A stretch of 54,434 bases of DNA, from positions 1 to 54,434 of the forward strand of contig NZ_JFZB01000035.1 of assembly GCF_000740785.1 (NCBI RefSeq), read 5' to 3'. The translations under genes and the position numbers were made by a program. Source of the DNA: Paenirhodobacter enshiensis. Lineage in GTDB: Bacteria > Pseudomonadota > Alphaproteobacteria > Rhodobacterales > Rhodobacteraceae. A model generated the notes under the pieces. That model saw only the letters and a program-made list of their open reading frames with translations. It was not told where the DNA came from and did no database searches. Position 1 is the stretch's first letter. Every line of letters begins with the position of its first letter. Positions 1-8,491 of this stretch are shown here, one piece after another.

Positions 1-23
1 TCCACAACCCGATTCCCGGAAAC

Positions 24-755
24 TCACCCCAGGATTCGGAATCGCATCCGGATGATTCCCGGAATCAGGGCGACGAAGTAGACAACATCGGCCAGCGCGA
101 GGAACAGCCAGATCCGGGTGAAGATCAGCCCCACCCCGATCGCCGTCCCGATCAGCATCGCCCCCACACCCCAGCGGGGCACACGCATCGCCTTGGGCGA
201 GAAGGTCGGCAGGCGGGAAATCATCAGAACGCCCACCAACGCCAGCCACAGCGCCACCAGCATCGGAGCCGCACGCACGTCGAGCAATCCTGCAAGATGC
301 AGGTAGACCGGCAGGACGGCCAGCATCGCGCCCGCAGGCGCCGGCACGCCGGTGAAATGGGTCTTGCCCGCCCCATCCTCGCCCCGCATCACGTTGAACC
401 GCGCCAGCCTCATGCAGCAGCCCGCCGCATAGACCAGAACGAAGATCCAGCCGAGCGCGTTGCCCTCACCCAGGGCGAACTGATAGACCAGCAGCCCCGG
501 CGCCACGCCGAAGCAGATGAAATCCGACAGGCTGTCCAGCTCGGCGCCGAATTCCGACGTGGCCCGCAGCCGGCGCGCGATCAGCCCGTCCATCCCGTCG
601 ATCAGCGCCGAGAGGACCAGCAACATCGCCGCCGTCTCGTAGCTGCCGATCATCGTGTAGCGCATCGAGGTCATGCCAAGACACATCCCCGCCAGCGTCA
701 CCAGATTGGGCAACAGCAGCAGAAAAGGCATCGGCCCGCGTTCCGGCTCGTCCAT
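24..755 (-). CDS. pssA: CDP-diacylglycerol--serine O-phosphatidyltransferase
   Basis: This membrane enzyme transfers a phosphatidyl group from CDP-diacylglycerol to L-serine, giving phosphatidylserine, the substrate of the neighbouring psd product. The CDP-alcohol phosphotransferase signature is complete: D53, D56-G57, A60-R61, G70, D74 and D78. The rest is a series of hydrophobic segments, as expected for this integral membrane family. The frame stays open to 770, but the ATG at 755 lies one base past the psd stop and gives a normal 243-residue protein, so I chose it. psd and pssA clearly form one unit. No terminator is visible in the 23 bases left before the window edge. Confidence 0.95.
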   Translation of the reverse strand: MDEPERGPMPFLLLLPNLVTLAGMCLGMTSMRYTMIGSYETAAMLLVLSALIDGMDGLIARRLRATSEFGAELDSLSDFICFGVAPGLLVYQFALGEGNALGWIFVLVYAAGCCMRLARFNVMRGEDGAGKTHFTGVPAPAGAMLAVLPVYLHLAGLLDVRAAPMLVALWLALVGVLMISRLPTFSPKAMRVPRWGVGAMLIGTAIGVGLIFTRIWLFLALADVVYFVALIPGIIRMRFRILG

Positions 756-756
756 C

Positions 757-1455
757 TCAGCGCACCCCACCCGCGCGCGCGGGCTCGTCCGAGGTCAGAT
801 CCGCCAGCACCGTCTCGCCGGCGATCATCGTCTGACCGATCACCACCAGAGGCTGCACGCCCGGCGGCAGATAGATGTCGAGGCGCGATCCGAACCGGAT
901 CAGGCCGAAATGCTCGCCCGTCATCAGCTCCTGCCCCGGCTTCACCTCGCACAGGATACGGCGCGCCACGAGGCCGGCGATCTGCACGACGCCATAGCGC
1001 TTGCCATCCGCCGTCTCGACCGCGAGGCCGTTGCGCTCGTTATCCGAGGACGCCTTGTCGAGCGAGGCGTTGAAGAACTTGCCCGGCCGATAGGCGACGG
1101 TCAGGATCCGGCCCGCCAGCGGCAGACGGTTCACGTGGCAGTTGAACACCGACATGAACACCGAGATCCGCATCATCGGCTGATCGCCGAGACCGAGTTC
1201 CACCGGCGGCACGGCGGGTTCGAGCAGCGACACGATGCCATCGGCCGGAGAAACCATCAGCCCCTCGCGCACCGGCGTCACCCGGACCGGATCGCGGAAG
1301 AAGTAATAGCACCAGATTGTCAGACCGAGGCCGATCCATCCCAGCACATGCCAGATCAGGAACAGCACGACCGTGATCGCCGCGAAGATGGCGACGAACT
1401 TTCGCCCCTCGCGGTGCATCGGCTTGATGAAGGTGGACAGCATCGAAACGGACAT
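757..1455 (-). CDS. psd: Phosphatidylserine decarboxylase proenzyme
   Basis: This enzyme decarboxylates phosphatidylserine to phosphatidylethanolamine at the inner membrane. It is the short (232-residue) form common in alphaproteobacteria. An N-terminal hydrophobic stretch (about 22-52) anchors it. The self-cleavage site is the Gly189-Ser190 step in the RFGSRLD motif; Ser190 would become the pyruvoyl group of the alpha chain. Conserved blocks around SPADGIV (69-75) and the FNCHVNR histidine (H107) are present. It is first in a two-gene unit with pssA downstream, and is divergent from bfd-bfr across about 150 bases. Identification is firm. Confidence 0.95.
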   Translation of the reverse strand: MSVSMLSTFIKPMHREGRKFVAIFAAITVVLFLIWHVLGWIGLGLTIWCYYFFRDPVRVTPVREGLMVSPADGIVSLLEPAVPPVELGLGDQPMMRISVFMSVFNCHVNRLPLAGRILTVAYRPGKFFNASLDKASSDNERNGLAVETADGKRYGVVQIAGLVARRILCEVKPGQELMTGEHFGLIRFGSRLDIYLPPGVQPLVVIGQTMIAGETVLADLTSDEPARAGGVR

Positions 1456-1608
1456 ATCGGCCCCTGCGGTTGTTTTCCCGATCCCTAGCGCAAACCGGGC
1501 CGCAAGAAAACGCCCGAGCCATCGCGAAGCCGCGATCTGCGACCGATTGCCTCCGGGTTGACCTTTCCGACTATTTCAGTCATGTTTCAGGAAACGCGGG
1601 AGGCGCCG

Positions 1609-1878
1609 ATGATCGTCTGTCACTGCCAGCACATCACCGACCGCGACATCCATGCCGCGATCGACTGGATGCGCAGCGCAGACCCGCATGCGATCATCAC
1701 GCCGGGCAAGGTTTACCACGCCCTTGGAAAGCGCGCCGATTGCGGCGGCTGTATGCCACTTTTTCTTTCCACGATGCGATCCAATGCTAATCTGGAAGTT
1801 CCGATGGAGCTGCGTGGGCTTCGCCCGCGCATGAGGGAGGAGGAAACATCCCATGAAAGGCGACGCCAAGGTCATTGA
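1609..1878 (+). CDS. bfd: Bacterioferritin-associated ferredoxin (BFD-like [2Fe-2S] protein)
   Basis: This small [2Fe-2S] protein in the known family delivers electrons to bacterioferritin so that stored ferric iron is reduced and released. The protein opens [11 protein letters not shown] and carries the four cluster cysteines as a CxC pair near the start and a CGGC group around residue 45. The frame is open upstream to 1558, but homology starts at the ATG at 1609. The 89-residue product has a tail of roughly 35 residues beyond the CGGC motif, rich in Arg and Glu, longer than in the about 64-residue E. coli Bfd. Its 3' end overlaps bfr by 26 bases, so the two are translated together. Confidence 0.85.
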   Translation: MIVCHCQHITDRDIHAAIDWMRSADPHAIITPGKVYHALGKRADCGGCMPLFLSTMRSNANLEVPMELRGLRPRMREEETSHERRRQGH

Positions 1879-2338
1879 ATATCTCAACGCCGCGCTGCGG
1901 TCCGAGCTGACGGCGATCTCGCAATACTGGTGCCACTTCCGGATGCAGGAAGACTGGGGCCTGATGAAGATGGCGCAGAAGTCGCGCAAGGAATCCATCG
2001 AGGAGATGGGCCACGCCGACAAGCTGATCGCGCGGATCCTGTTCCTCGAAGGCCACCCGAACCTGCAACGCCTCGATCCGCTGCGCATCGGCGAAGGCCC
2101 GCGCGAGACGCTGGAATGCGACCTCGCGGCCGAGCAGGACGCCCGTGCCCTTTATGCCGAGGCGCGCGAATACTGCGCCAGCGTGCGCGATTACGTCTCG
2201 AAAGCGTTGTTCGACGAGCTTCTGGCAGATGAGGAAGGCCACATCGACTTCCTCGAAACCCAGCTCGGGCTGTACGACCGGCTGGGCGCGGCAGGTTACG
2301 CGCTGCTGAATGCCGCGCCGATGACCGAAGCCGAGTGA
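1853..2338 (+). CDS. bfr: Bacterioferritin
   Basis: This is a 24-mer cage protein that oxidises Fe(II) and stores it as a mineral core, with haem bound between subunits. All canonical residues are in place by direct count: di-iron ligands E18, E51, H54, E94, E127 and H130, and haem ligand M52. The length of 161 residues is normal for the family. The start is preceded by a GGAGGAGG-like ribosome site inside the bfd reading frame. It is paired with bfd, the expected reductant for iron release. No degenerate ferroxidase site is seen, so this should be a functional catalytic subunit rather than a haem-only paralogue. Confidence 0.96.
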   Translation: MKGDAKVIEYLNAALRSELTAISQYWCHFRMQEDWGLMKMAQKSRKESIEEMGHADKLIARILFLEGHPNLQRLDPLRIGEGPRETLECDLAAEQDARALYAEAREYCASVRDYVSKALFDELLADEEGHIDFLETQLGLYDRLGAAGYALLNAAPMTEAE

Positions 2339-2370
2339 CCTCGCGCCCCCACCGGCAACAGGTGACAGCG

Positions 2371-2400
2371 CAAAAGAAAACGCGGCCCCGAAGGGCCGCG
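2371..2400 (-). terminator. Intrinsic terminator of rplM-rpsI
   Basis: An 8-bp GC stem, CGCGGCCC and GGGCCGCG (2381-2400), closes a four-base loop. Read on the minus strand it is followed by TTTTCTTTT (complement of 2371-2380). It sits 23 bases past the rpsI stop and also lies just beyond the convergent bfr. Confidence 0.85.
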
Positions 2401-2423
2401 TCCGTAAAGCGATAGTCTGAAGA

Positions 2424-2915
2424 TCAGCGCTTCGAGAACTGGAACGAACGGCGAGCCTTGCGCTTACCGTACTTCTTGCGCTCGACGACGCGCGAGTCGC
2501 GGGTCAGGAAGCCAGCGGCCTTCAGAGCGGCGCGCAGCGCCGGCTCGTGCAGCTGCAGAGCCTTCGAGATGCCGTGCTTCACCGCACCGGCCTGGCCCGA
2601 CAGACCGCCACCGGCAACGGTGGCGTAAACGTCGTACTGGCCTTCGACACCGGCGACCGAGAACGGCTGGTTCACGATCAGCTGCAGAACCGGACGCGCG
2701 AAGTAAGCGGTCATGTCCTTGCCGTTGACGGTGATCTTGCCCGAACCGGCCTTGACCCACACGCGGGCCACGGCGTCCTTGCGCTTGCCGGTCGCATAGG
2801 CGCGACCCTGGGCGTCACGCACCGGCTCACGCGGGGCGGCATCTTCGACCACAGCGGCCGGGGTGCCAGCGACGGCCGACTTCAGATCGTCGAGGGATTT
2901 GAGTTCTTCGGCCAT
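2424..2915 (-). CDS. rpsI: 30S ribosomal protein S9
   Basis: This small-subunit protein's basic C-terminal tail reaches the P-site tRNA anticodon loop. The tail ends [11 protein letters not shown], the family hallmark. The core [15 protein letters not shown] block begins near residue 50. The 163-residue length includes an acidic N-terminal extension of about 35 residues ([17 protein letters not shown]...), a usual alphaproteobacterial feature. It follows rplM with two bases between stop and start, the conserved L13-S9 operon, and ends at a strong terminator. Confidence 0.97.
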   Translation of the reverse strand: MAEELKSLDDLKSAVAGTPAAVVEDAAPREPVRDAQGRAYATGKRKDAVARVWVKAGSGKITVNGKDMTAYFARPVLQLIVNQPFSVAGVEGQYDVYATVAGGGLSGQAGAVKHGISKALQLHEPALRAALKAAGFLTRDSRVVERKKYGKRKARRSFQFSKR

Positions 2916-2917
2916 GA

Positions 2918-3379
2918 TTAGCTCCGGGTGTTCTTTTTGTTCAGCGACTTGACGTCGAGAACTTCGGGCTGCTGCGCTTCGTGCGGATGCTCGGTGCCGG
3001 CATAGACGCGCAGATTCGACATCTGGGCGCGGCCCAGACGGTTGCGCGAGATCATGCGCTCGACGGCCTTGATCACGACGCGCTCGGGGTGTTCGCCCTC
3101 GAGCACCTGACGCGCGGTGCGGAACTTGATCCCGCCCGGGTGGCCGGTGTGCCAGTAGTAGCGCTTGTCTTCACGCTTCGTGCCCGTCATCTGCACCTTG
3201 CCGGCGTTGATGATGATCACGTTGTCGCCCATGTCCATGTGCGGCGTGAAGGTGGGTTTGTGCTTGCCACGCAGACGCATGGCAACGATCGAAGCGAGAC
3301 GGCCCAGAACGACGCCTTCAGCGTCGATCAGGATCCACTTCTTTTCGATCTCCGCAGGTTTCGCGGTATAGGTTTTCAT
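2918..3379 (-). CDS. rplM: 50S ribosomal protein L13
   Basis: This is an early-assembly large-subunit protein that binds 23S rRNA. The 153-residue product starts [15 protein letters not shown] and contains the [16 protein letters not shown] and [11 protein letters not shown] blocks typical of L13. The frame continues upstream to 3484, but an AAAGGG ribosome site 8-10 bases before the ATG at 3379 and family length fix the start there. It is first gene of the rplM-rpsI operon, transcribed from the AT-rich region at 3380-3590. Confidence 0.97.
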   Translation of the reverse strand: MKTYTAKPAEIEKKWILIDAEGVVLGRLASIVAMRLRGKHKPTFTPHMDMGDNVIIINAGKVQMTGTKREDKRYYWHTGHPGGIKFRTARQVLEGEHPERVVIKAVERMISRNRLGRAQMSNLRVYAGTEHPHEAQQPEVLDVKSLNKKNTRS

Positions 3380-3590
3380 TGTCGATCGCCCTTTGAAGGG
3401 TTGTGGAATTCGGATTGCTGGCTTTTCCGCGATCCACCGATGAAAATCAAGTGCACAAACCATGATTTTCATAATACTTTTCAATGTATTGCAAAATAGG
3501 TATTAAAATACCCCACATGACAGCCGGTTTTCTCGCCCGCTTTCGTCACATCCCCGCCGCGGCGCGGGCCGAATCCCCCCTCTCGCGTCC
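3380..3590. promoter_or_regulatory. AT-rich divergent promoter region with palindrome
   Basis: The stretch 3445-3515 is markedly AT-rich against the GC-rich background and must hold the rplM-rpsI promoter. It contains a perfect inverted repeat, GGTATT-AA-AATACC, at 3499-3512. Several TTGnnn/TAnnnT-like hexamers occur on the minus strand (for example TTGCAA near 3488-3493), but none has ideal spacing, so I do not assign a start site. The phosphotransferase gene on the plus strand begins to its right. Confidence 0.45.
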
Positions 3591-3656
3591 TTGCGGTTGC
3601 TCCGCCGCGCGAAACGCGCTTTGTCTGGCTCCGCTGTAACCGCCTCACGGGATCCG

Positions 3657-4652
3657 ATGCTCTATGACGACGCTTTCACCGCCCGGCTCCACGCGGGTCT
3701 GAGACGCGCCCTGCCGGCCTGGGGGTTCGACCCCGACACCGCGCTGACGCTGCTGACGGTCTCGGAAAACGCCACCTTCGTGGCGACCCAGCCGGACGGG
3801 CGGCGCTTCGTGCTGCGCGTCGGGCGCCCGGGCTATCATGACGCGGCCGAGGTCCGCAGCGAACTCGACTGGATCGGCGCCCTGCGTGCCGCGCACACCA
3901 TCGACACGCCCGCCCCGGTGCCGTGCCGGAACGGCGCCCCGGTCCATTGCTTCGACGACGGCGGAGAGCCCCGCCTCGTCACCTGTTTCGAGCACGTTGC
4001 AGGCACCGCGCCCGACGACAGCCGCCCCGCCCCCGACCGCTTTCGCACGCTCGGCGCGCTCGCCGCGCGGATGCATGCGCAGTCGCGCAGCTTCCGCCGC
4101 CCGCCCGGCTTTCGTCGCAAAAGCTGGACCTGGGACACGATCATCGGCCCCGCCGCTCGCTGGGGCGACTGGCGCGCCGCCCCGGGGCTGAGCCAGGCCG
4201 ACCGCGCCCTGCTGGAACGCGCCGCCGGGCAACTGCGCCATGACACCGATGCCTTCGGCACCGCGCCCGACCGCTTCGGACTGATCCACGGCGACATGCG
4301 CGCCGCCAATCTGATCGAGGGGCAGGACGGCAGGCTCTGGGTGATCGACTTCGACGATTGCGGTCTGTGCTGGTTCGGCTACGACTTCGCCGCCTCGGTC
4401 AGCTTCATCGAGGACGACCCGCGCCTGCCCGAACTGATGCGCGCCTGGATCGAGGGCTATCGCTCTGTCGCGCCGCTGTCCGAGGCCGGGGCCGCCCGGC
4501 TGCCGATGTTCGTGATGCTGCGCCGGATGCAGCTGACCGCATGGCTTGCAAGCCATGCGGAAACGCCGACGGCGCGGATGCTCGCCCCGCGATACGGGGC
4601 GGGCACGGTGGCTTTGGCGCGCGACTGGCTCAGCGCCCGCGCCGCGCGCTGA
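3657..4652 (+). CDS. Aminoglycoside/homoserine-kinase-like phosphotransferase (APH family)
   Basis: This is a small-molecule kinase of the protein-kinase-like APH fold; the substrate is not readable from sequence. The catalytic loop motif IHGDMRAANLI (HxDxxxxN) and the metal-binding VIDFDD motif are intact, and an N-lobe with FVLRVGRPG, holding the likely ATP-binding Arg/Lys region, precedes them. The frame could begin at a TTG at 3591, but the ATG at 3657 (MLYDDAF) gives 331 residues, a typical size. It converges on a class III aminotransferase with only 7 bases between stops. Kinases of this type are sometimes linked to amino-alcohol or hydroxylysine metabolism with such aminotransferases, but here they are on opposite strands. 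A resistance role is not supported. Confidence 0.75.
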   Translation: MLYDDAFTARLHAGLRRALPAWGFDPDTALTLLTVSENATFVATQPDGRRFVLRVGRPGYHDAAEVRSELDWIGALRAAHTIDTPAPVPCRNGAPVHCFDDGGEPRLVTCFEHVAGTAPDDSRPAPDRFRTLGALAARMHAQSRSFRRPPGFRRKSWTWDTIIGPAARWGDWRAAPGLSQADRALLERAAGQLRHDTDAFGTAPDRFGLIHGDMRAANLIEGQDGRLWVIDFDDCGLCWFGYDFAASVSFIEDDPRLPELMRAWIEGYRSVAPLSEAGAARLPMFVMLRRMQLTAWLASHAETPTARMLAPRYGAGTVALARDWLSARAAR

Positions 4653-4659
4653 GGCCGGT

Positions 4660-6039
4660 TCAGGCGATTCCCTGCTCGGCCACGGCCTTGACGGTGCGCT
4701 CGACCGCGACGCGCATCCGGCGCAGCATCTCGGCGACCTCGGCCTCGGTCGAGATCATCGGCGGGCACAGTGCCAGCGTGTCGCCGATGGCGCGCAGGAT
4801 CAGGCCTTCCTCATGGGCGAAGCCGTTGGCGATCTGGCCGACCTGACCGGGCTTCGAGAACTTGCGCTTCGTCGCCTTGTCGGCCACCAGGTCGATCGCG
4901 CCGATCAGGCCGACGCCACGCGCCTCGCCGACGATCGGGAACTCCAGCATGTCGCGCAGCCCCTTCTGGAACATCGGCTCCAGCTCGGCGGCATGGGCGA
5001 CGAGCCCGCGTTCCTCGATGATCTTCAGGTTCTCGAGGCCGACCGCCGTCGCGACCGGATGGCCCGAGGCGGTGAAACCATGCGCGAAACCGCCCAGACG
5101 GTGGCTGTTGTCGGCGACCGCATTATAAACCGCATCGCTGAACACCACCGCGGCGAGCGGCATGTAGCTCGAGGTCAGCTGCTTCGACACCGACATGATG
5201 TCCGGCGTGAAGCCCATGCGCTGGCAGCCGAAGGTGGTGCCGAGACGACCGAACCCGTTGATGACCTCGTCGGCGATCAGCAGGATGTCGTTCTTGCGGC
5301 AGATCTCGGCCACGCCCGGCCAGTAGCCTGCGGGCGGCACCAGAACGCCGCCGGCGCCCATCACCGGCTCGCCGATGAAGGCGGCGATGGTGTCGGCACC
5401 CTCGCGCGCGATGGTGTCCTCGATCTCCTTCAGCAGGCGCGCGGTGAACTGCGCCTCGGTTTCGCCCTCGGCGCCGAAACGGTAGAAATGCGGCGTCGTC
5501 AGATGGATCACCGGCAGGATCGGCAGGTCGAAATCGGTGTGATCCGCCTCGATGCCGGTCAGGCTGCCCGAGGCCATGGTGATGCCGTGATAGGCGTTCT
5601 TGCGGGCCAGGAACTTCTTCTTCTGCGGCCGGCCGAGCGCGTTGTTCATATACCAGACCAGCTTGACGACGGTATCGTTCGCCTCGGAGCCGGAGTTGGT
5701 GAAGAACACGTGGTTCAGCCCTTCGGGGGCCATCTCGGCGATCTTCTCGGCCAGACGGATCGAGGGCTCGTGCGATTTCGCGCTGAAGGTGTGATAATAG
5801 GGCAGCTTCTGCAGCTGCTCGTGCGCGGCCTTCACCAGACGTTCCTCGCCGAAGCCGAGCGCGACCGACCACAGGCCCGACATGCCTTCGAGGTATTCCT
5901 TGCCGGTCGAATCCCAGACGCGGACGCCATCGCCCTTCTCGATGATGATCGGCCCCTTTTCCTCGAGCGCGCGGGCATCGGTGAACGGATGGAGCTGGTG
6001 CGCCGCGTCGAGAGCGGCAAGCGAATTCGCAAGGGTCAT
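4660..6039 (-). CDS. Class III PLP-dependent aminotransferase (omega-aminotransferase type)
   Basis: This is a cytosolic fold-type I aminotransferase of 459 residues. Visible motifs: the phosphate-binding TNSGSEAND segment (114-122), DEVINGFGR with the PLP-ring aspartate D257, and the Schiff-base lysine K286 in SVSKQL. Sequence style (YYHTFSAKSHEPS, GLWSVALGFG) matches the omega-amino acid or amine:pyruvate group annotated as 'aspartate aminotransferase family'. The exact amine donor cannot be told; beta-alanine, taurine, putrescine or GABA are all possible in this family. It is a lone minus-strand gene with its own 5' region (6040-6260) shared divergently with an MFS exporter. Confidence 0.88.
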   Translation of the reverse strand: MTLANSLAALDAAHQLHPFTDARALEEKGPIIIEKGDGVRVWDSTGKEYLEGMSGLWSVALGFGEERLVKAAHEQLQKLPYYHTFSAKSHEPSIRLAEKIAEMAPEGLNHVFFTNSGSEANDTVVKLVWYMNNALGRPQKKKFLARKNAYHGITMASGSLTGIEADHTDFDLPILPVIHLTTPHFYRFGAEGETEAQFTARLLKEIEDTIAREGADTIAAFIGEPVMGAGGVLVPPAGYWPGVAEICRKNDILLIADEVINGFGRLGTTFGCQRMGFTPDIMSVSKQLTSSYMPLAAVVFSDAVYNAVADNSHRLGGFAHGFTASGHPVATAVGLENLKIIEERGLVAHAAELEPMFQKGLRDMLEFPIVGEARGVGLIGAIDLVADKATKRKFSKPGQVGQIANGFAHEEGLILRAIGDTLALCPPMISTEAEVAEMLRRMRVAVERTVKAVAEQGIA

Positions 6040-6260
6040 GGTCGTCCTCAGGGTTCAGTTCCGGGCAACCCTGCGCAGCAGCCCGGCATCCGTCAAGACA
6101 GGATGCGACAAAATGCGCATTCGGCGCAAGATTCCCGCGCCTCATGCTCGTTTGCCGGGCATTATTCCCCAACCGATCCCCACCCGGACGGGCATTTCGC
6201 ACTTCAATCGGGCCGATTTGAGCCATAAACCGGGGCACAATCCGTTCGAGAGACTTTCCG

Positions 6261-7463
6261 ATGCACGCCAGCGAATCCGCCGATGAAATGATCGACTTCG
6301 ACAAGCCGGGGTTCTGGAAGGTCTGCGTGGCGCTGATCCTGTCGGGGTTCTGCGCCTTCTCGGCGCTCTATTGCGTGCAGCCGATCCTGCCGGTTTTCGC
6401 GACCGATTTCGGCGTCAGCCCGGCCTCGACGAGCCTTGCGCTGACGGTGACGACAGTGGCTCTGGCGGTGGGGCTGGTGTTCTCGGGACCGATCTCCGAC
6501 ACGCTGGGGCGCAAGCCGGTGATGCTGTTCTCGATGGTGGCGACGGGGCTTTTGATGGTGGCGCTGGCCTTCGCGCCGGACTGGAGCAGCCTGCTGGCGA
6601 TGCGCGCGCTCATGGGGCTGGTGCTGGGCGGCATCACGGCGATCAACCTGACCTATCTGACCGAGGAAATCGCCTCCCGCAGCCTTGGCCGAGCGGTCGG
6701 GCTGGTGCTGGCGGGGAATTCGGTGGGCGGGATGCTCGCGCGGATCGCGGTAGGCGTGGCGGCCGATCACATGGACTGGCGCTGGCCGGTGGCAGCGGTG
6801 GGCGTGCTGTCGCTGGTGGCCTCGGGGATGCTGTGGCTGTGGCTGCCGCCCTCGCATCACTTCCGCCCGGCGCGGTTCAGCCTGGATGCGACCTTGCGCA
6901 ATTACGCGCTGCATCTGCGCACGCCCGGTCTGGCACCGGCGTTTCTGGCGGCCTTCCTGCTGATGGGTTGCTTCGTCGCCTTCTTCAACTACATCGGGTT
7001 CCGGCTGCTGTCGGATCCCTTCGACATGAGCCAGATGGTGGTTGGACTGGTGTCCTTGGTGTTCCTGCCTTCGTCCTATGCCGCCGTCGCCGCCGGCCGG
7101 CTGAGCGACCGTTTCGGCCCGGCGCCGGTGCATGTGGCGGCGATCGCGCTGATGGTCGCGGGGCTGATGCTGACGCTGGAGGCACAGATCTGGGTGCTGG
7201 CGCTCGGCGCGCTGCTGTTCACCTTCGGCTTCTTCGCGGCGCATTCGACGGCGACGGGCTATGTCGGGCGGCGCGCTCAGGTCGCGCGGGCGCAGGCGAC
7301 CTCGATGTATCAGATCTCGTTCTACATCGGGGCGAGCGTGGCGGGCACCGTGGCCGGGCTGTTCTGGCAAAGCCGGGGTTGGGGCGGGGTGGTGGCGCTG
7401 CTGACCGTGCTGCTGGCCATCGCCGCCGTGAACGGGCGCAACCTGCACGACCGGATGGACTGA
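6261..7463 (+). CDS. Major facilitator superfamily transporter (drug/sugar efflux type)
   Basis: This is a 400-residue inner-membrane secondary transporter with about 12 predicted helices. The loop 2-3 signature is clear (GPISDTLGRKPVM, around residues 75-87), followed by RALMGLVLGGITAIN in helix 4. The C-terminal half repeats the pattern (GRLSDRFGPAPV). Overall it resembles YnfM-like proton-driven exporters. The substrate is unknown. The first 17 residues are hydrophilic. It is divergent from the aminotransferase, which hints at, but does not prove, a shared amine or amino acid substrate. Confidence 0.85.
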   Translation: MHASESADEMIDFDKPGFWKVCVALILSGFCAFSALYCVQPILPVFATDFGVSPASTSLALTVTTVALAVGLVFSGPISDTLGRKPVMLFSMVATGLLMVALAFAPDWSSLLAMRALMGLVLGGITAINLTYLTEEIASRSLGRAVGLVLAGNSVGGMLARIAVGVAADHMDWRWPVAAVGVLSLVASGMLWLWLPPSHHFRPARFSLDATLRNYALHLRTPGLAPAFLAAFLLMGCFVAFFNYIGFRLLSDPFDMSQMVVGLVSLVFLPSSYAAVAAGRLSDRFGPAPVHVAAIALMVAGLMLTLEAQIWVLALGALLFTFGFFAAHSTATGYVGRRAQVARAQATSMYQISFYIGASVAGTVAGLFWQSRGWGGVVALLTVLLAIAAVNGRNLHDRMD

Positions 7464-7478
7464 GGCCCAAGGGCGGAT

Positions 7479-7540
7479 GGGGGCTCTGCCCCCGCCCTTC
7501 GGGCTCCCCCGGGATATTTTCGGCGAATCGAAAGGGAGAG
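7479..7540 (+). repeat. Double-hairpin intergenic repeat, copy 1
   Basis: Hairpin one is GGGGGC-TCT-GCCCCC (7479-7493), hairpin two GCCC-TTC-GGGC (7494-7504). They are followed by the conserved block TCCCCCGGGATATTTTCGG and then CGAATCGAAAGGGAG. The same layout recurs at 16154-16219 and 22207-22277. It lies in the convergent gap between the MFS gene and fdhD. It could serve as a terminator on the plus strand although there is only a TTTT run. Confidence 0.85.
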
Positions 7541-7553
7541 GCGGGGTGTTTCG

Positions 7554-8330
7554 TCAGGCCGTGTAGCGGGCGAGGCCGCCTTCGGCGCGGGCGAAGACGG
7601 TGAGGCCGGCAGCCTCGGCCTCGGCCACCGCGAGCGCGGTCGGCGAGGATGGCGCGACGATGGTCCCCGCCCCCGCCATAACCGCCTTCTGCACCAGATC
7701 GACCGAGAGCCGCGAGGTCATCGCGAGCGCCCCCGAGGCCGGGTCCACCCCGGCGCGGGCGAGCGCGCCGATGAGCTTGTCGAGCGCGTTGTGCCGCCCG
7801 ACATCCTCGCGGATCGCGACGATGCGGTCATCCGTGAGCGACCAGAAGCCCGCGGCATGGGTAGCGCGGGTGGCCTCTTTCAGACGCTGCATCGGGCGCA
7901 GCGCGTCGAGAGCGCGGGTCGCGGTGGCGAGGCTCAGCCCCTCGCCGCGGGTTTTCGCCGGCAGCGCGCGGTCGAGCGGGCGCAGCGCCTGTTCCAGACT
8001 GTCGATGCCGCACAGCCCGCAGCCGACCGGACCCGCCATCGCACGACGCCGTTCGCGAAATCCGACGCCCGCGCTCTGGTTCAGCCATCCGCGCACCTCG
8101 ATCCCCTTCGGATGCGTCACCGCCTCGATGTCACCGAGTTCCGCGGCGGCGGAGATCACCCCTTCGGTCAGCGCGAAGCCGACGAGGAAATCTTCGAGAT
8201 CGGCCGGGGTCGCCATCATCACCGCCTGGGTCACGCCGTCGAACACCAGCGCGACCGGGGTTTCCTCGGCCAAGGGCTGCGCGCGCCCGTCGGGCAGGGT
8301 GAACAGCGTGGCGCCTTCGGGCAAGGTCAT
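7554..8330 (-). CDS. fdhD: Formate dehydrogenase accessory sulfurtransferase FdhD
   Basis: FdhD carries sulfur from a cysteine desulfurase to the molybdenum bis-MGD cofactor and so activates formate dehydrogenases. The 258-residue product has the catalytic CxxC pair C104-G-L-C107 in GPVGCGLCGI, the EDVGRHNALDK block near residues 174-184 that binds the guanine nucleotide in known members, and the TSRLSVDLVQKA region. No formate dehydrogenase gene is in the window, though moaD-moaE of the same cofactor pathway lie 7 kb away. It is divergent from the S49 peptidase gene. Confidence 0.93.
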   Translation of the reverse strand: MTLPEGATLFTLPDGRAQPLAEETPVALVFDGVTQAVMMATPADLEDFLVGFALTEGVISAAAELGDIEAVTHPKGIEVRGWLNQSAGVGFRERRRAMAGPVGCGLCGIDSLEQALRPLDRALPAKTRGEGLSLATATRALDALRPMQRLKEATRATHAAGFWSLTDDRIVAIREDVGRHNALDKLIGALARAGVDPASGALAMTSRLSVDLVQKAVMAGAGTIVAPSSPTALAVAEAEAAGLTVFARAEGGLARYTA

Positions 8331-8491
8331 GGCATCCTCCGGAAAACGGGCCTTCGAACAGGGGGCCGACCCTGCCCCCGTTCGGCGGGAAAGTCGAGAT
8401 CGCCGGATGGTGAAATCGGGACGGGCGGGAAATCCGCCCGCTGTTCCGCGCGACGCTTGCCGCGCGCCCCCGCCTTGCCTAAATCGGAGAG

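Noticed and set aside
3657-4652. Aminoglycoside resistance gene
   Set aside because: The APH fold is shared by many metabolic kinases; composition matches the host genome and there is no mobile context.
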